A model generated the notes under the pieces. The model did not search any database and was not told the origin of the DNA. It saw nothing but the letters and a program-made list of their open reading frames with translations. From contig JAMPXJ010000014.1 in NCBI GenBank assembly GCA_023701205.1, forward strand, positions 1 through 64,000: 64,000 bases of DNA, given 5' to 3'. Position numbers and translations under genes: made by a program. Positions 6,872 through 15,719 of this stretch are shown here, in pieces (position 1 is the stretch's first letter; each line of letters begins with the position of its first letter). Source of the stretch: Oligoflexia bacterium (GTDB lineage Bacteria; Bdellovibrionota; UBA1018).

Positions 6872-9292
6872 TCAGCGGCCGAAAATCTTTTTACGGATGT
6901 CTTCGATCTTCTCTTTCGGCACCTTGGGCACGATCGACTCCGCTTTCTTCCGAATCTCTTGCTGCAGCTTCTCCTGAGCCTTGCCCCGGGCGCTCCGGCT
7001 CAGATTCGCGAGCGCGACCTTGGCCAGGAACTCCGGCACTTGCGTGTAAGAATAGCAGGGTGCGCTCAAGGTGCAACCGGCGTGAACCGGGAAACGTACC
7101 GGAGCGTTTCCCTCGGCCAGAATGTGCTGAACGTCCCCAACCCCCGGGACCGCGACCGAAAGATCCCGCGCCTTGGTCAAATTATGGGTATCGATGATCT
7201 CCCAGTTCGTATCGAGCGACTTGTCCTTGAGGCCGATCGCGATGTTTCCCTTGAGATCGATTCCTTTCCCCGGCTTGGCCTTCGCTTGGAAATCTGGCGC
7301 CGAGAACCGCCCCGCCGCGAAAGTGAAGCCCGAGGAGATCGCTTCGTACTCCGAGCGCCCGCCCGGAAGCCCGGGGAGCTTCTTGCCTTTGAGCGGGGGC
7401 ACTCGGCCGCTGATTCTCTCGATGCCCTGATTGATGGCCTCGGTCGCCATCCGCCCGATATCGATCGTGGCGAACGTCGCGTTCTCGACCTTGAACTTGC
7501 CTTTGGCCTTGAGCGCTTCCTTTGCCAGCGGGGGATTGAAGCTCGCGCCTTCGCCAGAAATCCCGAACTGCGCCTTGCCCAGCAAGGTGTTCTTGAAAAG
7601 CTGGAACCGCGAAGCCACCGCCTGCTGAAGCTCCAGTCCCGCGACCTCCGCCTGGAAACGATAGGTCGGGCGCTTGGGTTTCAGATCGGCCGAGCCGTTG
7701 CCCTTGGCCGTCCCACCCCAGAGCTTCAGGGTGAGAGAATCGACCGAGGCCACGAGATCCTTGAAACCGAGCAATCCCGCCAGCTCCGTCAGGGTGACGC
7801 CCTGGGCTTTCAAGGCCCGCACGTTCAGCGTCGCGTTTGCCGTCAGGTTGCGCAGCAGCTCGTTTCCGCGAACCGCCTCCAGCAACGCGTCCGGGTCGGA
7901 CTCCGCGGGAGGCGCCGAGCCCTGCGGCTGTGGCGATGGAGCGGTAGCGGCTTGCGCTGCGGCGGCGCCCGGCTCGGGGAATTCCACGAGCTGGTCGAGA
8001 TCGATTCCGCCTGAAGTCAGTTGTAACGTCGCGCGCGGCTTCGAAAAGGAAACGATCTTGCCCTGCAGCTGCAGCTCGGTTCCGGGGGACTTCATGCTTG
8101 CCGTGAGGCTCTCGACCTGATCCGTCGCGATGCGGGCCGTGACATTCACGACCGGAGCGACCTTGAGCCGCGGCGCCTTGAAGCTGACTCCCTCGACTTT
8201 CAGAATTCCTTCGTAACCCAGCTTCTCGGCCGGACCCTTGGCCGTTCCGCTGAAGCTCGCATGGCCGCCCAGCTCATAGGCCTTGAGCATGGGAACGGAA
8301 CCCGACCAAGGCTTGAGCGCGATTTCGTTGGAGGCGATCTTGAAATCCACGAGCGGCGAGGCCCCTGGCTCCGACTTGGTCACGGTACCGCTCGCGGTGA
8401 CTTCCGCGTTCAGGAAGCGCGCGACCAGCCGCTCGACCCGCGCCTCGCGATCGCCGGCCCAGGCCGAAACCTCGGCATTCGTGGGAGCTCCTCCCTCCTT
8501 GTGAAACAGCCCCGGGAGCGTGATCTCCACCTTGTCGAGATCCGCCTTGACCTGAAGCGAAAGACGCTCGAACTTTCCCCCCGAGAGCTCTGGCTTGGCC
8601 GTGCCCGCGATCCGTGCCGGTCCTCGGAGCGTGAGCGCCTCGCCCGGCTTCTTGCCGACCTGCGTATCCAGCTCCGCCCAGGCCTCGATGCCCGTCGGGC
8701 GCGAGAGGGAAACGTCCTTCAGAATGACGTTGAGATTCTTGAGCTGGGTCTCGAAACCGCTGAGAGCGTCGCGGTAAGTGACGAGGGCCTCGCGCAACTC
8801 GATCGTGAAGCGCGCCCGCGCCGCCATGGCTGGAAGCTTCAGAGGCCTTCCCTCGGCCGGGGGCTGCGCCTGCGCCGCCGGAGCCTCTGCCTCCGCGGCG
8901 GAAGGCTTCGCGAGCTCGGCCACGTTCAGCCTGCCTTCGCGGTTCTTGAGGACATTCACCTTGGGACTCCGCATCCGGAACACCAGCTCAGGCGCTCCGC
9001 TGAAGAGCGATTTGAACGGGACGTGAAAGAATGCCTCCCTGACCGCGAGTACCTGATCGCCCGCGCGATCCGTAACGCTCAGGCCACCGACTTCGATCCG
9101 GAGCTGTCCCCAGAGCGACAGCTTGAGCTGACCGAGCTCGAGCTTCCCGTTGAGGCGCTCGTTCGCCGCCTGCACGATCTCCGGCCGATACTTGTCGACG
9201 TTCACCACGAAAGGAAGAGCCGCGACCAGCATCAGCAGCAGACCTAAGAGCGTGAAAAGGACCAGGAGCGTTCTCTTGAGCGCGAGCTTCAT
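6872..9292 (-). CDS. AsmA family outer-membrane biogenesis protein
   Basis: The 806-residue protein has one N-terminal transmembrane segment (residues 7-30), followed by the AsmA N-domain with VNVDKYRPEIVQAANERLNG and VRFPVH-type repeats further on, and a long beta-rich periplasmic region. AsmA proteins are related to the bridge-like lipid transporters and take part in phospholipid traffic between inner and outer membrane. A Pro/Ala/Gln linker lies near residue 450. The ATG overlaps the gatB stop by 4 nt, so this envelope gene is tied to the gatCAB transcript. Family placement is firm, exact cargo unknown. Confidence 0.9.
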   Translation of the reverse strand: MKLALKRTLLVLFTLLGLLLMLVAALPFVVNVDKYRPEIVQAANERLNGKLELGQLKLSLWGQLRIEVGGLSVTDRAGDQVLAVREAFFHVPFKSLFSGAPELVFRMRSPKVNVLKNREGRLNVAELAKPSAAEAEAPAAQAQPPAEGRPLKLPAMAARARFTIELREALVTYRDALSGFETQLKNLNVILKDVSLSRPTGIEAWAELDTQVGKKPGEALTLRGPARIAGTAKPELSGGKFERLSLQVKADLDKVEITLPGLFHKEGGAPTNAEVSAWAGDREARVERLVARFLNAEVTASGTVTKSEPGASPLVDFKIASNEIALKPWSGSVPMLKAYELGGHASFSGTAKGPAEKLGYEGILKVEGVSFKAPRLKVAPVVNVTARIATDQVESLTASMKSPGTELQLQGKIVSFSKPRATLQLTSGGIDLDQLVEFPEPGAAAAQAATAPSPQPQGSAPPAESDPDALLEAVRGNELLRNLTANATLNVRALKAQGVTLTELAGLLGFKDLVASVDSLTLKLWGGTAKGNGSADLKPKRPTYRFQAEVAGLELQQAVASRFQLFKNTLLGKAQFGISGEGASFNPPLAKEALKAKGKFKVENATFATIDIGRMATEAINQGIERISGRVPPLKGKKLPGLPGGRSEYEAISSGFTFAAGRFSAPDFQAKAKPGKGIDLKGNIAIGLKDKSLDTNWEIIDTHNLTKARDLSVAVPGVGDVQHILAEGNAPVRFPVHAGCTLSAPCYSYTQVPEFLAKVALANLSRSARGKAQEKLQQEIRKKAESIVPKVPKEKIEDIRKKIFGR

Positions 9293-10764
9293 TTGAGTCT
9301 CTTTCTGACGAGATCACCGACAAGCGCGGGATTGGCTTTTCCTCCGGTTTCCTTCATCACCTGCCCGACGAAGAAACCCAGGAGCTTTTCCTTGCCGGCC
9401 TTGAATTCCGCCACCTGTTTCGGATTGGCCGCGATCACCTTGTCGATCGCCGGCACGAGCGCGCCGGTGTCGCTCACCTGCCGGAGGCCCTGCGCGTCGA
9501 CGATCGAGGCGATCGTCTCTCCCGTGCGCCAGGCCTCGGCGATCACTGTCTTGGCGCCTTGTCCGGAAATGACCTGCTCTTGCGTCAACCGTACCACGTC
9601 GGCCAGATGGCCCGGAGTCAGGCAGCTCTGGCTCACCTCGAGCCCCTGCTCGTTGGCCAGGCGCCGAAGCTCACCGACCAGCCAGTTGGCCGCGGGCTTG
9701 CCCGCCGCTCGGGGCTCCATGCCGCTCCTGGAAAGTTCCGCGATGGTCGCTTCGCAGAAGTCCGCGAGCTCGCGCGAACCGACCAGAATCGCCGCGTCAG
9801 CCGGGGCGATTCCGAAATCGCGGATGAAGCGCGCCTTCTTCTGCTCGGGGAGCTCGGGCAGGCCGCGTCGGATCTCCTCGATCCATGCCTCCTCGAGCAG
9901 CACCGGCAGGAGATCCGGATCGGGGAAGTAGCGATAGTCCTCCGCCTCCTCCTTGGAGCGCATCGAGAGCGTGAGATTGCGGTCGGAGTCGTAAGTCCGC
10001 GTTTCCTGCACGACCTTGCCGCCTCCTTTGACGAGCTGGATCTGGCGGGCGATCTCGTACTCGATCGCCTTCTCGACGAAGCGGAAGGAGTTGACGTTCT
10101 TGATCTCCGTGCGCGTGCCAAGCTCGCGCGCGCCTCGCGGGCGGACGCTCACGTTCGCGTCACAGCGGAAGTTGCCCTCCTGCATGTTCCCGTCGCAGAT
10201 CCCGAGGGCCGTCACGATCGCGTGCAAGGAGCGCAGGTAGGCTCCGGCCTCGGCCGGAGTGCTCAGGTCCGGCGCGCTCACGATCTCGATCAGCGGAACC
10301 CCCGCGCGATTGAGGTTCACCAGCGAGTAGCCCGGGAAATGAACGCTCTTGCCGGCGTCCTCTTCCATGTGAATGCGCTGGAGGCGCACGCGTTTGGTTT
10401 CCGTTTCGGAGACCGCCACGTCGAGATAGCCGCCCTCGCAGATCGGCTCCTCGTACTGGCTGAGCTGATAGCCTTTGGGCAGGTCGGGATAGAAATAGTT
10501 CTTCCGCGCGAAGACGTTCGTGGTGCGAATGCGGCAATTCGTCGCGAGCCCCGCGCGGAGGGCGTATTCCACCACACGGCGGTTGAGCACCGGAAGCGCC
10601 CCTGGGTGTCCCGCGCAGACGGGGCAGGTGTTGGAATTCACCGCCGCGTCGGCCACGGACGTTCCATCCGCCAGGCGCGCGCGGCAGCCGCAGAAGATCT
10701 TGGATTGGGTCGAAAGCTGCGCATGCACTTCCAGGCCGATGACGGCTTCGAATTCGGGATGCAT
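9289..10764 (-). CDS. gatB: Asp-tRNA(Asn)/Glu-tRNA(Gln) amidotransferase subunit B
   Basis: The 491-residue protein is GatB by FEAVIGLEVHAQLSTQSKIF at the N-terminus, the Cys pair CPVCAGHPGALPVLN, KNYFYPDLPKGYQLSQYE, and the C-terminal YqeY-like tail. GatB carries the kinase and tRNA-binding functions of the amidotransferase that makes Gln-tRNA(Gln) and Asn-tRNA(Asn) by amidating misacylated tRNAs. It follows gatA by 3 nt and overlaps the AsmA gene by 4 nt. The presence of gatCAB implies that the organism lacks GlnRS, AsnRS or both, which cannot be checked here. Confidence 0.97.
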   Translation of the reverse strand: MHPEFEAVIGLEVHAQLSTQSKIFCGCRARLADGTSVADAAVNSNTCPVCAGHPGALPVLNRRVVEYALRAGLATNCRIRTTNVFARKNYFYPDLPKGYQLSQYEEPICEGGYLDVAVSETETKRVRLQRIHMEEDAGKSVHFPGYSLVNLNRAGVPLIEIVSAPDLSTPAEAGAYLRSLHAIVTALGICDGNMQEGNFRCDANVSVRPRGARELGTRTEIKNVNSFRFVEKAIEYEIARQIQLVKGGGKVVQETRTYDSDRNLTLSMRSKEEAEDYRYFPDPDLLPVLLEEAWIEEIRRGLPELPEQKKARFIRDFGIAPADAAILVGSRELADFCEATIAELSRSGMEPRAAGKPAANWLVGELRRLANEQGLEVSQSCLTPGHLADVVRLTQEQVISGQGAKTVIAEAWRTGETIASIVDAQGLRQVSDTGALVPAIDKVIAANPKQVAEFKAGKEKLLGFFVGQVMKETGGKANPALVGDLVRKRLK

Positions 10765-10767
10765 TCC

Positions 10768-12213
10768 TCAGGCCCTCCCCTTCTCGAACGCGTGAGCGGC
10801 GCCCAGGAGCCGCGCCTCGCCAAACTGCGGCGCCAGAAGCTGCAAGCCGATCGGCAATCCGTGGGCGTCCTTTCCGTTGGGCACGCTCAGGGCCGGAAGC
10901 CCCGCGAGGTTCGCCGGGATCGTGAAGATGTCATTGAGGTACATGCGAAGCGGGTCGGTGAGCTTCTCGCCGAGCTTGAAGGCGGTGCCCGGCGAGACGG
11001 GGCCCGCGATCAGATCCACCTTCTCGAAGGCGCGGTCGAAATCATCCTTGATGAGCCGGCGCACCTGGCAGGCGCGCCGATAATAGGCTTCGGCGTACCC
11101 TGAGGATAACGCGAAGGTCCCGAGGATGATCCGGCGCTTGACCTCGGCACCGAAGCCCGCGCGGGCCTTGCGGTAGAAGGCCGCGAGGTCGCGCTCTTCG
11201 CCCGAGGGACGCGTGCCGTAGCGCACGCCATCGAACCGCGCAAGATTGCTCGAAGCCTCGCTCACGGCAATGAGGTAGTAAACAGCCACCGAATGTTTCG
11301 CGTGCGGGAGCCGTACGGGGACGAGCTTCGCGCCTTCTTTCTCGAACCAGCTCAAGGCCGCGCGGGTGGCGCGCTCGACCTCCGGTGCGAGCCCTTCCAC
11401 GAAGAACTCCTCGGGCACGCCGATCCGCAGGCCGCGCCAGTCCGGCTCCCCGAGCGCGTCGCGTGCAGGAGTTGCGGCGGCCACTGCCGAAGTCGAGTCG
11501 CGCGGATCATGCCCGCCCATCACTTCGAGCAGAAGCGCGGCGTCTTCGACGGAATTCGCCATCGGCCCGACCTGATCGAGCGACGAGGCAAAAGCGACCA
11601 GCCCGTAGCGACTCACGCCTCCGTAGGTCGGCTTCACGCCCACGACGCCGCAGTAGCTCGCCGGCAGCCGGATCGAGCCTCCGGTATCGGAGCCCAACGC
11701 GGCCACGCACAATCCCGCGCCAACGGCGGTGGCCGAGCCCCCGCTCGAGCCGCCCGGGACGCGATCCGGATGGGTCGGATGCAAAACCGGCCCGAACGCG
11801 GAGTTCTCGTTCGATCCGCCCATGGCAAACTCGTCGAGGCTGGTCTTGCCAAGCGTGACCGCGCCGGCGGCCTCGAGGCGCGCGACGCAGGTGGCGGTAT
11901 AAGGCGGGACGTAGTTCTCCAGAATTCTGGAAGCGCAGGTCGTGCGGATGGAATCGATGACGAGATTGTCCTTGATCGCGAGAGGCACCCCGAGCAGCGG
12001 CAGACGCTCGCGTGGAACCCTTCCTTCGCGCGCAAGGAGCGCCTCGGCAACCTTCGCTTGCCCGAGCGCGCGCTCTTCGCACACGGTCAGAAACGCGTTA
12101 TGCCGGCTTGCGCCGATGGCCCTGAGATATTCCCGGGTCAGCTCCATCGGAGAAAGTCTTTTCTGGTCGAAAGCGTCGTGGACCTCTCGAATGGTACGGA
12201 GAGTCTGAGTCAT
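10768..12213 (-). CDS. gatA: Asp-tRNA(Asn)/Glu-tRNA(Gln) amidotransferase subunit A
   Basis: This 481-residue amidase-signature protein supplies ammonia from glutamine to GatB. The catalytic triad is visible: Lys in LAIKDNLVI, and the two serines in GGSSGGSATAVGAG and SDTGGSIRLPAS. MGGSNENSAFGP is also typical of GatA. It sits 9 nt after gatC and 3 nt before gatB in a single operon; length is normal for the family. Confidence 0.97.
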   Translation of the reverse strand: MTQTLRTIREVHDAFDQKRLSPMELTREYLRAIGASRHNAFLTVCEERALGQAKVAEALLAREGRVPRERLPLLGVPLAIKDNLVIDSIRTTCASRILENYVPPYTATCVARLEAAGAVTLGKTSLDEFAMGGSNENSAFGPVLHPTHPDRVPGGSSGGSATAVGAGLCVAALGSDTGGSIRLPASYCGVVGVKPTYGGVSRYGLVAFASSLDQVGPMANSVEDAALLLEVMGGHDPRDSTSAVAAATPARDALGEPDWRGLRIGVPEEFFVEGLAPEVERATRAALSWFEKEGAKLVPVRLPHAKHSVAVYYLIAVSEASSNLARFDGVRYGTRPSGEERDLAAFYRKARAGFGAEVKRRIILGTFALSSGYAEAYYRRACQVRRLIKDDFDRAFEKVDLIAGPVSPGTAFKLGEKLTDPLRMYLNDIFTIPANLAGLPALSVPNGKDAHGLPIGLQLLAPQFGEARLLGAAHAFEKGRA

Positions 12214-12222
12214 GGGGCTTCC

Positions 12223-12534
12223 TCAAAGAACCGGCGGGACTTTATAGCCGCCATCGATGATCTCGCCTGCCGCTTCCAGAACCTTGGGCTGCCCTTCGCG
12301 CCCCGCAAGAGCGGGCAGGATCTCGTCTTCGCGAAACGCGGTCTTCGCCGCGAGTGGTGAAAGAAGCGGTTCCACACCCTGCACTTCCAGCTCCTGGATG
12401 GACTCGACGTAGCCCAGGATCTTTTCGAGCTGCGCGGTGAAGGTGGAAACCTCGGAATCCGAAAGCTCCAGGCGGGCCAGCGTGGCGACTTTACGGGTAA
12501 GGGCTTCGTCTACTGCGATCTTTGACGGGGACAT
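12223..12534 (-). CDS. gatC: Asp-tRNA(Asn)/Glu-tRNA(Gln) amidotransferase subunit C
   Basis: The 103-residue protein is GatC: VATLARLELSDSEVSTFTAQLEKILGYVESI is the family core, and the C-terminal stretch (LREDE-like FREDEILPALAG) wraps around GatA in known structures to hold the complex together. It is the first gene of a seven-gene transcript ending with the diguanylate cyclase at 4563. The 70-nt gap to the preceding phosphorylase gene leaves room for a promoter, but none is obvious. Confidence 0.95.
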   Translation of the reverse strand: MSPSKIAVDEALTRKVATLARLELSDSEVSTFTAQLEKILGYVESIQELEVQGVEPLLSPLAAKTAFREDEILPALAGREGQPKVLEAAGEIIDGGYKVPPVL

Positions 12535-12604
12535 GCGCCCAGATTAGTAAAGATACCCGGAATTTGAAACAGGAAGCTGGCCGTGATTCAATGCGTTAGC
12601 CGCG

Positions 12605-13321
12605 TTATTCGCCCACGGCGAAAAGGCTATCCACGGCTCCCGCGAAGCATCGCTCCATCGATTGGGCCAGGCGCTCCGGTCGCGGGTCGTAGCTGTCGGC
12701 GTGCGGGTCCAGAGGACTGCCGTCGAGCACCAGCGCGGCGGCGGCACGGATCCCGCGCAGCTGCGCGATCACGAAAAGCGCCGAGCATTCCATCTCGACG
12801 CCTTTCACGCCCGCCTCTTTGTAAAGCGCGGAGTCGCTCGCAAGCTTGCCCGCATAAAAAAGATCGGTCGTGAGGATGATCCCGGACTCCACCTGCCCGC
12901 TCCGGCCGATGCTCTCGACCAGCGTGCCCGCGAGCTTCAGATCCGCGACGGCCGGATACTGCGGCGGAATCATGAGCGAGGACAGCCCGTCATTGCGAAC
13001 CGCCGCGCTCGGCACCACGATGTCGCCGATCTTCGCGCCGGAGTAGAATCCGCCTGCCGTGCCGATCCGGACGATCGCCTTCGCGCCCGCATCGATCAGC
13101 TCCTGAAAGCAGATCCCCGCGCCCGCTGCGCCCACCCCATGCGAGATCACGAGGATCGGCTTGCCGCGGTGGCGCCCCAGGTAGGAATGGTACTCGCGAT
13201 TCTTGGCGAGCGCTTCGCTCCCTTCGAGCTTCGAGGCGAACCACGCCGCGCGCTCGGGCGCGCCGCAGGCAATGACGAGGGAATGGTTGGCGGAGTTGGC
13301 GAGTTGGATGTGGGTTTTCAT
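12605..13321 (-). CDS. nucleoside phosphorylase (uridine phosphorylase-like)
   Basis: This 238-residue protein belongs to the NP-I (PNP_UDP_1) family. Marks are VISHGVGAAGAGICFQEL, VRIGTAGGFYSGAKIGDIV and GVKGVEMECSALFVIAQ, the last being the nucleoside-binding Glu-Met-Glu motif. It should split a nucleoside with phosphate into base and ribose-1-phosphate; the ISHG and EME motifs lean toward uridine phosphorylase over DeoD. The start at MKTHIQ (13321) is chosen; an upstream in-frame ATG at 13342 lies in the AT-rich spacer. It is cytosolic and marks the right edge of the GC-rich block before the AT-rich island. Confidence 0.88.
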   Translation of the reverse strand: MKTHIQLANSANHSLVIACGAPERAAWFASKLEGSEALAKNREYHSYLGRHRGKPILVISHGVGAAGAGICFQELIDAGAKAIVRIGTAGGFYSGAKIGDIVVPSAAVRNDGLSSLMIPPQYPAVADLKLAGTLVESIGRSGQVESGIILTTDLFYAGKLASDSALYKEAGVKGVEMECSALFVIAQLRGIRAAAALVLDGSPLDPHADSYDPRPERLAQSMERCFAGAVDSLFAVGE

Positions 13322-13486
13322 CAGAGCCCTAGCGTAAGGCATTTTAGACTAAAATGCGAAGGCAAGTTGCATACTGCAAAAAAGATCAACGTAGGCTCAC
13401 ATTTACTCAATACTGCTTTATAAAAATAGCCCTCGCCAGTAACATTTAAGCAATTCGCCATCTCATGAATCCACAGGAATAAACCC

Positions 13487-13517
<31 letters not shown>

Positions 13518-13573
13518 CCACTCTAAGGAACTCATTAAAATTTGTAGAACCCCATTCTGAGTCGACAATACGA

Positions 13574-15706
13574 ATGACCGAAAAACATGCAAGAGATCAA
13601 TACCGAATCGCACTTGCCGGCAGAAACAAGCTGCTAACCTGGAATCCGAGGGGCGTAATCGGAACGCCTGAAAAACAAGTTTTTGCGCAAATCCACGACA
13701 CTCTTGTAACGATAGGCCCAGAGCTTGCAATTCAGCCAGCGCTAGCAAATTTCACTTACGAAAAAAAGCACAACACTTTAATTTTCTCCTGGCCAACCCG
13801 ATATTTTCATGACGAAACGAAAGTCACCGCTGCCCACGTTTCCGAAGTACTAAAGGCAAGCGCTTCAAAATTTTTTGCTTCGATTCCAAACTCAAGACAT
13901 TGGCTAATCGAAAACCAGACCCCTCTAGATGAAAACACATTAATTATAAAAGACGTTTCAAAATCAGACCTCAATTCCGTCCTACATCTCCTGAGTTTAT
14001 CCGATTTTGGCATTCACAAAACATCCGCAAATACCCCCGAAGCACCAATTGGGACTGGGCCATACAGAGTCGCTTCCGTGAATCCAGAATCAATACACCT
14101 CAAGCCATTCGCTCTCCATAATCAAGCGTCATCAACAATTGCGGAACTGATTTTCACCAACACCCCTAACAATGACTACATAACCCTAGTAGAACAAAAC
14201 GAACTTGACGAATTCCTGTCTTTTGGCTCACTGAGTAACCCCAGCCATTCCAGAAACATTCTCCAGATCCCAAGCCTGCGCGCCAATTTAGGACTTATTC
14301 TTTTCAACACCCGAAGCCCACTTTTTAAACAATTAAAACTTCGCCGCACTTTCCTCTCCACTCTATATACAGCAATACGAGATGGCGCATTTGACTCTTC
14401 CTGGACCGCACCCAGAAGCATTCTTCCACCAGGATATAGAGGTCATGGCTCGATCGATTACTTGGCTCTGTTTCGAGACGAAATCGGCATTGTAGAGTCC
14501 AAAATAAACATAGGCATTACCAATTCTCGACAGTCGGATCGTCTCAATTATATTTTCAAACACCCAATATTTCGCAACTGGTGCTTTGAATTTCACATGT
14601 TCGAAGGATATGAACAATTAAAGCTCGTACATGCAAAACAACCCGAATCTTTAGACTGCAGCTTTCTCGCAATCCGAGGCGATCGCGGCGACCCCACAGA
14701 ATTTTATGAATTTTTAGATCCGACCCATCCAGTTGCACTTTTTGAATCAATCAGTCAGACCGCAACAGAAGCGTTCAATGAATTCTCAAAAGGGAATAAG
14801 TCCAACATTTCAATATCAGTTAAAAACCTAGAACGACAGATAGCTGATGAGACCTTATGCGCTCCTGTTGGATATTACTATGACATTCGCAATATCTCTT
14901 CCCGAGCGACAAACATCGTAGGGCTCGGACATCACAACGGACCACCTCGTTACCTCAAAGTTTCCTCGAGCGAGGCGATTCGAGAATTTTATCGCGCACA
15001 ACATATGCTTAAATCATTTTGGGATCAAACCTCTCAAAGAAGAGCCGATCAAAATCTAATTCGGACAATCGCCAGAACGGCGCATGATCTCAAATCTCCT
15101 ATAGCCGTACTTAAGACCATTAGCCATGCGGCACATCTAAGCGATGATATAAAACAGTTACTGAATCAAACTATTGAGCGAATGAACCAAATAGTGAACT
15201 CGACAATAGCCGAGTCAAACTGCATATCCGAGCATCAAACTCGCGGCAAGGAAGTGATAACGCCTACACTTCTCATTCAACGAGCTATCTCAGAAATAGC
15301 GAGTTACTCGAACTGCAGCGTGCGCCTGGAAACTACAGACCTAGATACTTTTAACCGCCCCGCAGAAATTCCGGAGTGCGATCTGCTTTCAATATTAACA
15401 AATATAATTAAGAATTCATCAGAAGCGCTCGACCACGGCAATTCCGGAATCATTGTCATTGAATTAGTCAAATCAAGACCACTGATTATCGAAATTAGAG
15501 ACAATGGATCCGGATTCAGCGATCAAGCTCTCGATTGTTTTTTTCTCGGCTACGTAACAAAAAGCGCAAAAAAGCACGGCTCGGGAGTTGGATTAGCCCA
15601 ATCGAAAAGCATTCTTGAGGCAATCGGCGGATCGCTAAGCATAGGGAACCTACAGCCAAATGGGGCTATTGTTCGAGTCGAAGTACCATTATTGAACCAA
15701 GATTGA
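13574..15706 (+). CDS. soluble histidine kinase with N-terminal SBP_bac_5 (peptide-binding-type) domain
   Basis: Residues about 10-440 resemble family 5 extracellular solute-binding proteins (DppA/OppA type): ALANFTYEKKHNTLIFSWP then YFHDETKVTAAHVSEVL, and G160-TGPYRV. Residues 490-710 are a histidine kinase: H-box TAHDLKSP with His504, N-box NIIKNSSEAL (Asn614), G1 D643-NGSG, and G2 H668-GSGVGL. There is no signal peptide and no transmembrane segment, so the binding domain should be cytosolic, as in the regulator SgrR, which joins a cytosolic SBP_bac_5 domain to a DNA-binding domain. The gene is AT-rich, lacks a clear ribosome site, and is followed 13 nt later by a secreted protease gene. 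No response regulator is adjacent. Confidence 0.88.
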   Translation: MTEKHARDQYRIALAGRNKLLTWNPRGVIGTPEKQVFAQIHDTLVTIGPELAIQPALANFTYEKKHNTLIFSWPTRYFHDETKVTAAHVSEVLKASASKFFASIPNSRHWLIENQTPLDENTLIIKDVSKSDLNSVLHLLSLSDFGIHKTSANTPEAPIGTGPYRVASVNPESIHLKPFALHNQASSTIAELIFTNTPNNDYITLVEQNELDEFLSFGSLSNPSHSRNILQIPSLRANLGLILFNTRSPLFKQLKLRRTFLSTLYTAIRDGAFDSSWTAPRSILPPGYRGHGSIDYLALFRDEIGIVESKINIGITNSRQSDRLNYIFKHPIFRNWCFEFHMFEGYEQLKLVHAKQPESLDCSFLAIRGDRGDPTEFYEFLDPTHPVALFESISQTATEAFNEFSKGNKSNISISVKNLERQIADETLCAPVGYYYDIRNISSRATNIVGLGHHNGPPRYLKVSSSEAIREFYRAQHMLKSFWDQTSQRRADQNLIRTIARTAHDLKSPIAVLKTISHAAHLSDDIKQLLNQTIERMNQIVNSTIAESNCISEHQTRGKEVITPTLLIQRAISEIASYSNCSVRLETTDLDTFNRPAEIPECDLLSILTNIIKNSSEALDHGNSGIIVIELVKSRPLIIEIRDNGSGFSDQALDCFFLGYVTKSAKKHGSGVGLAQSKSILEAIGGSLSIGNLQPNGAIVRVEVPLLNQD

Positions 15707-15719
15707 AGCAAGGCAAATA

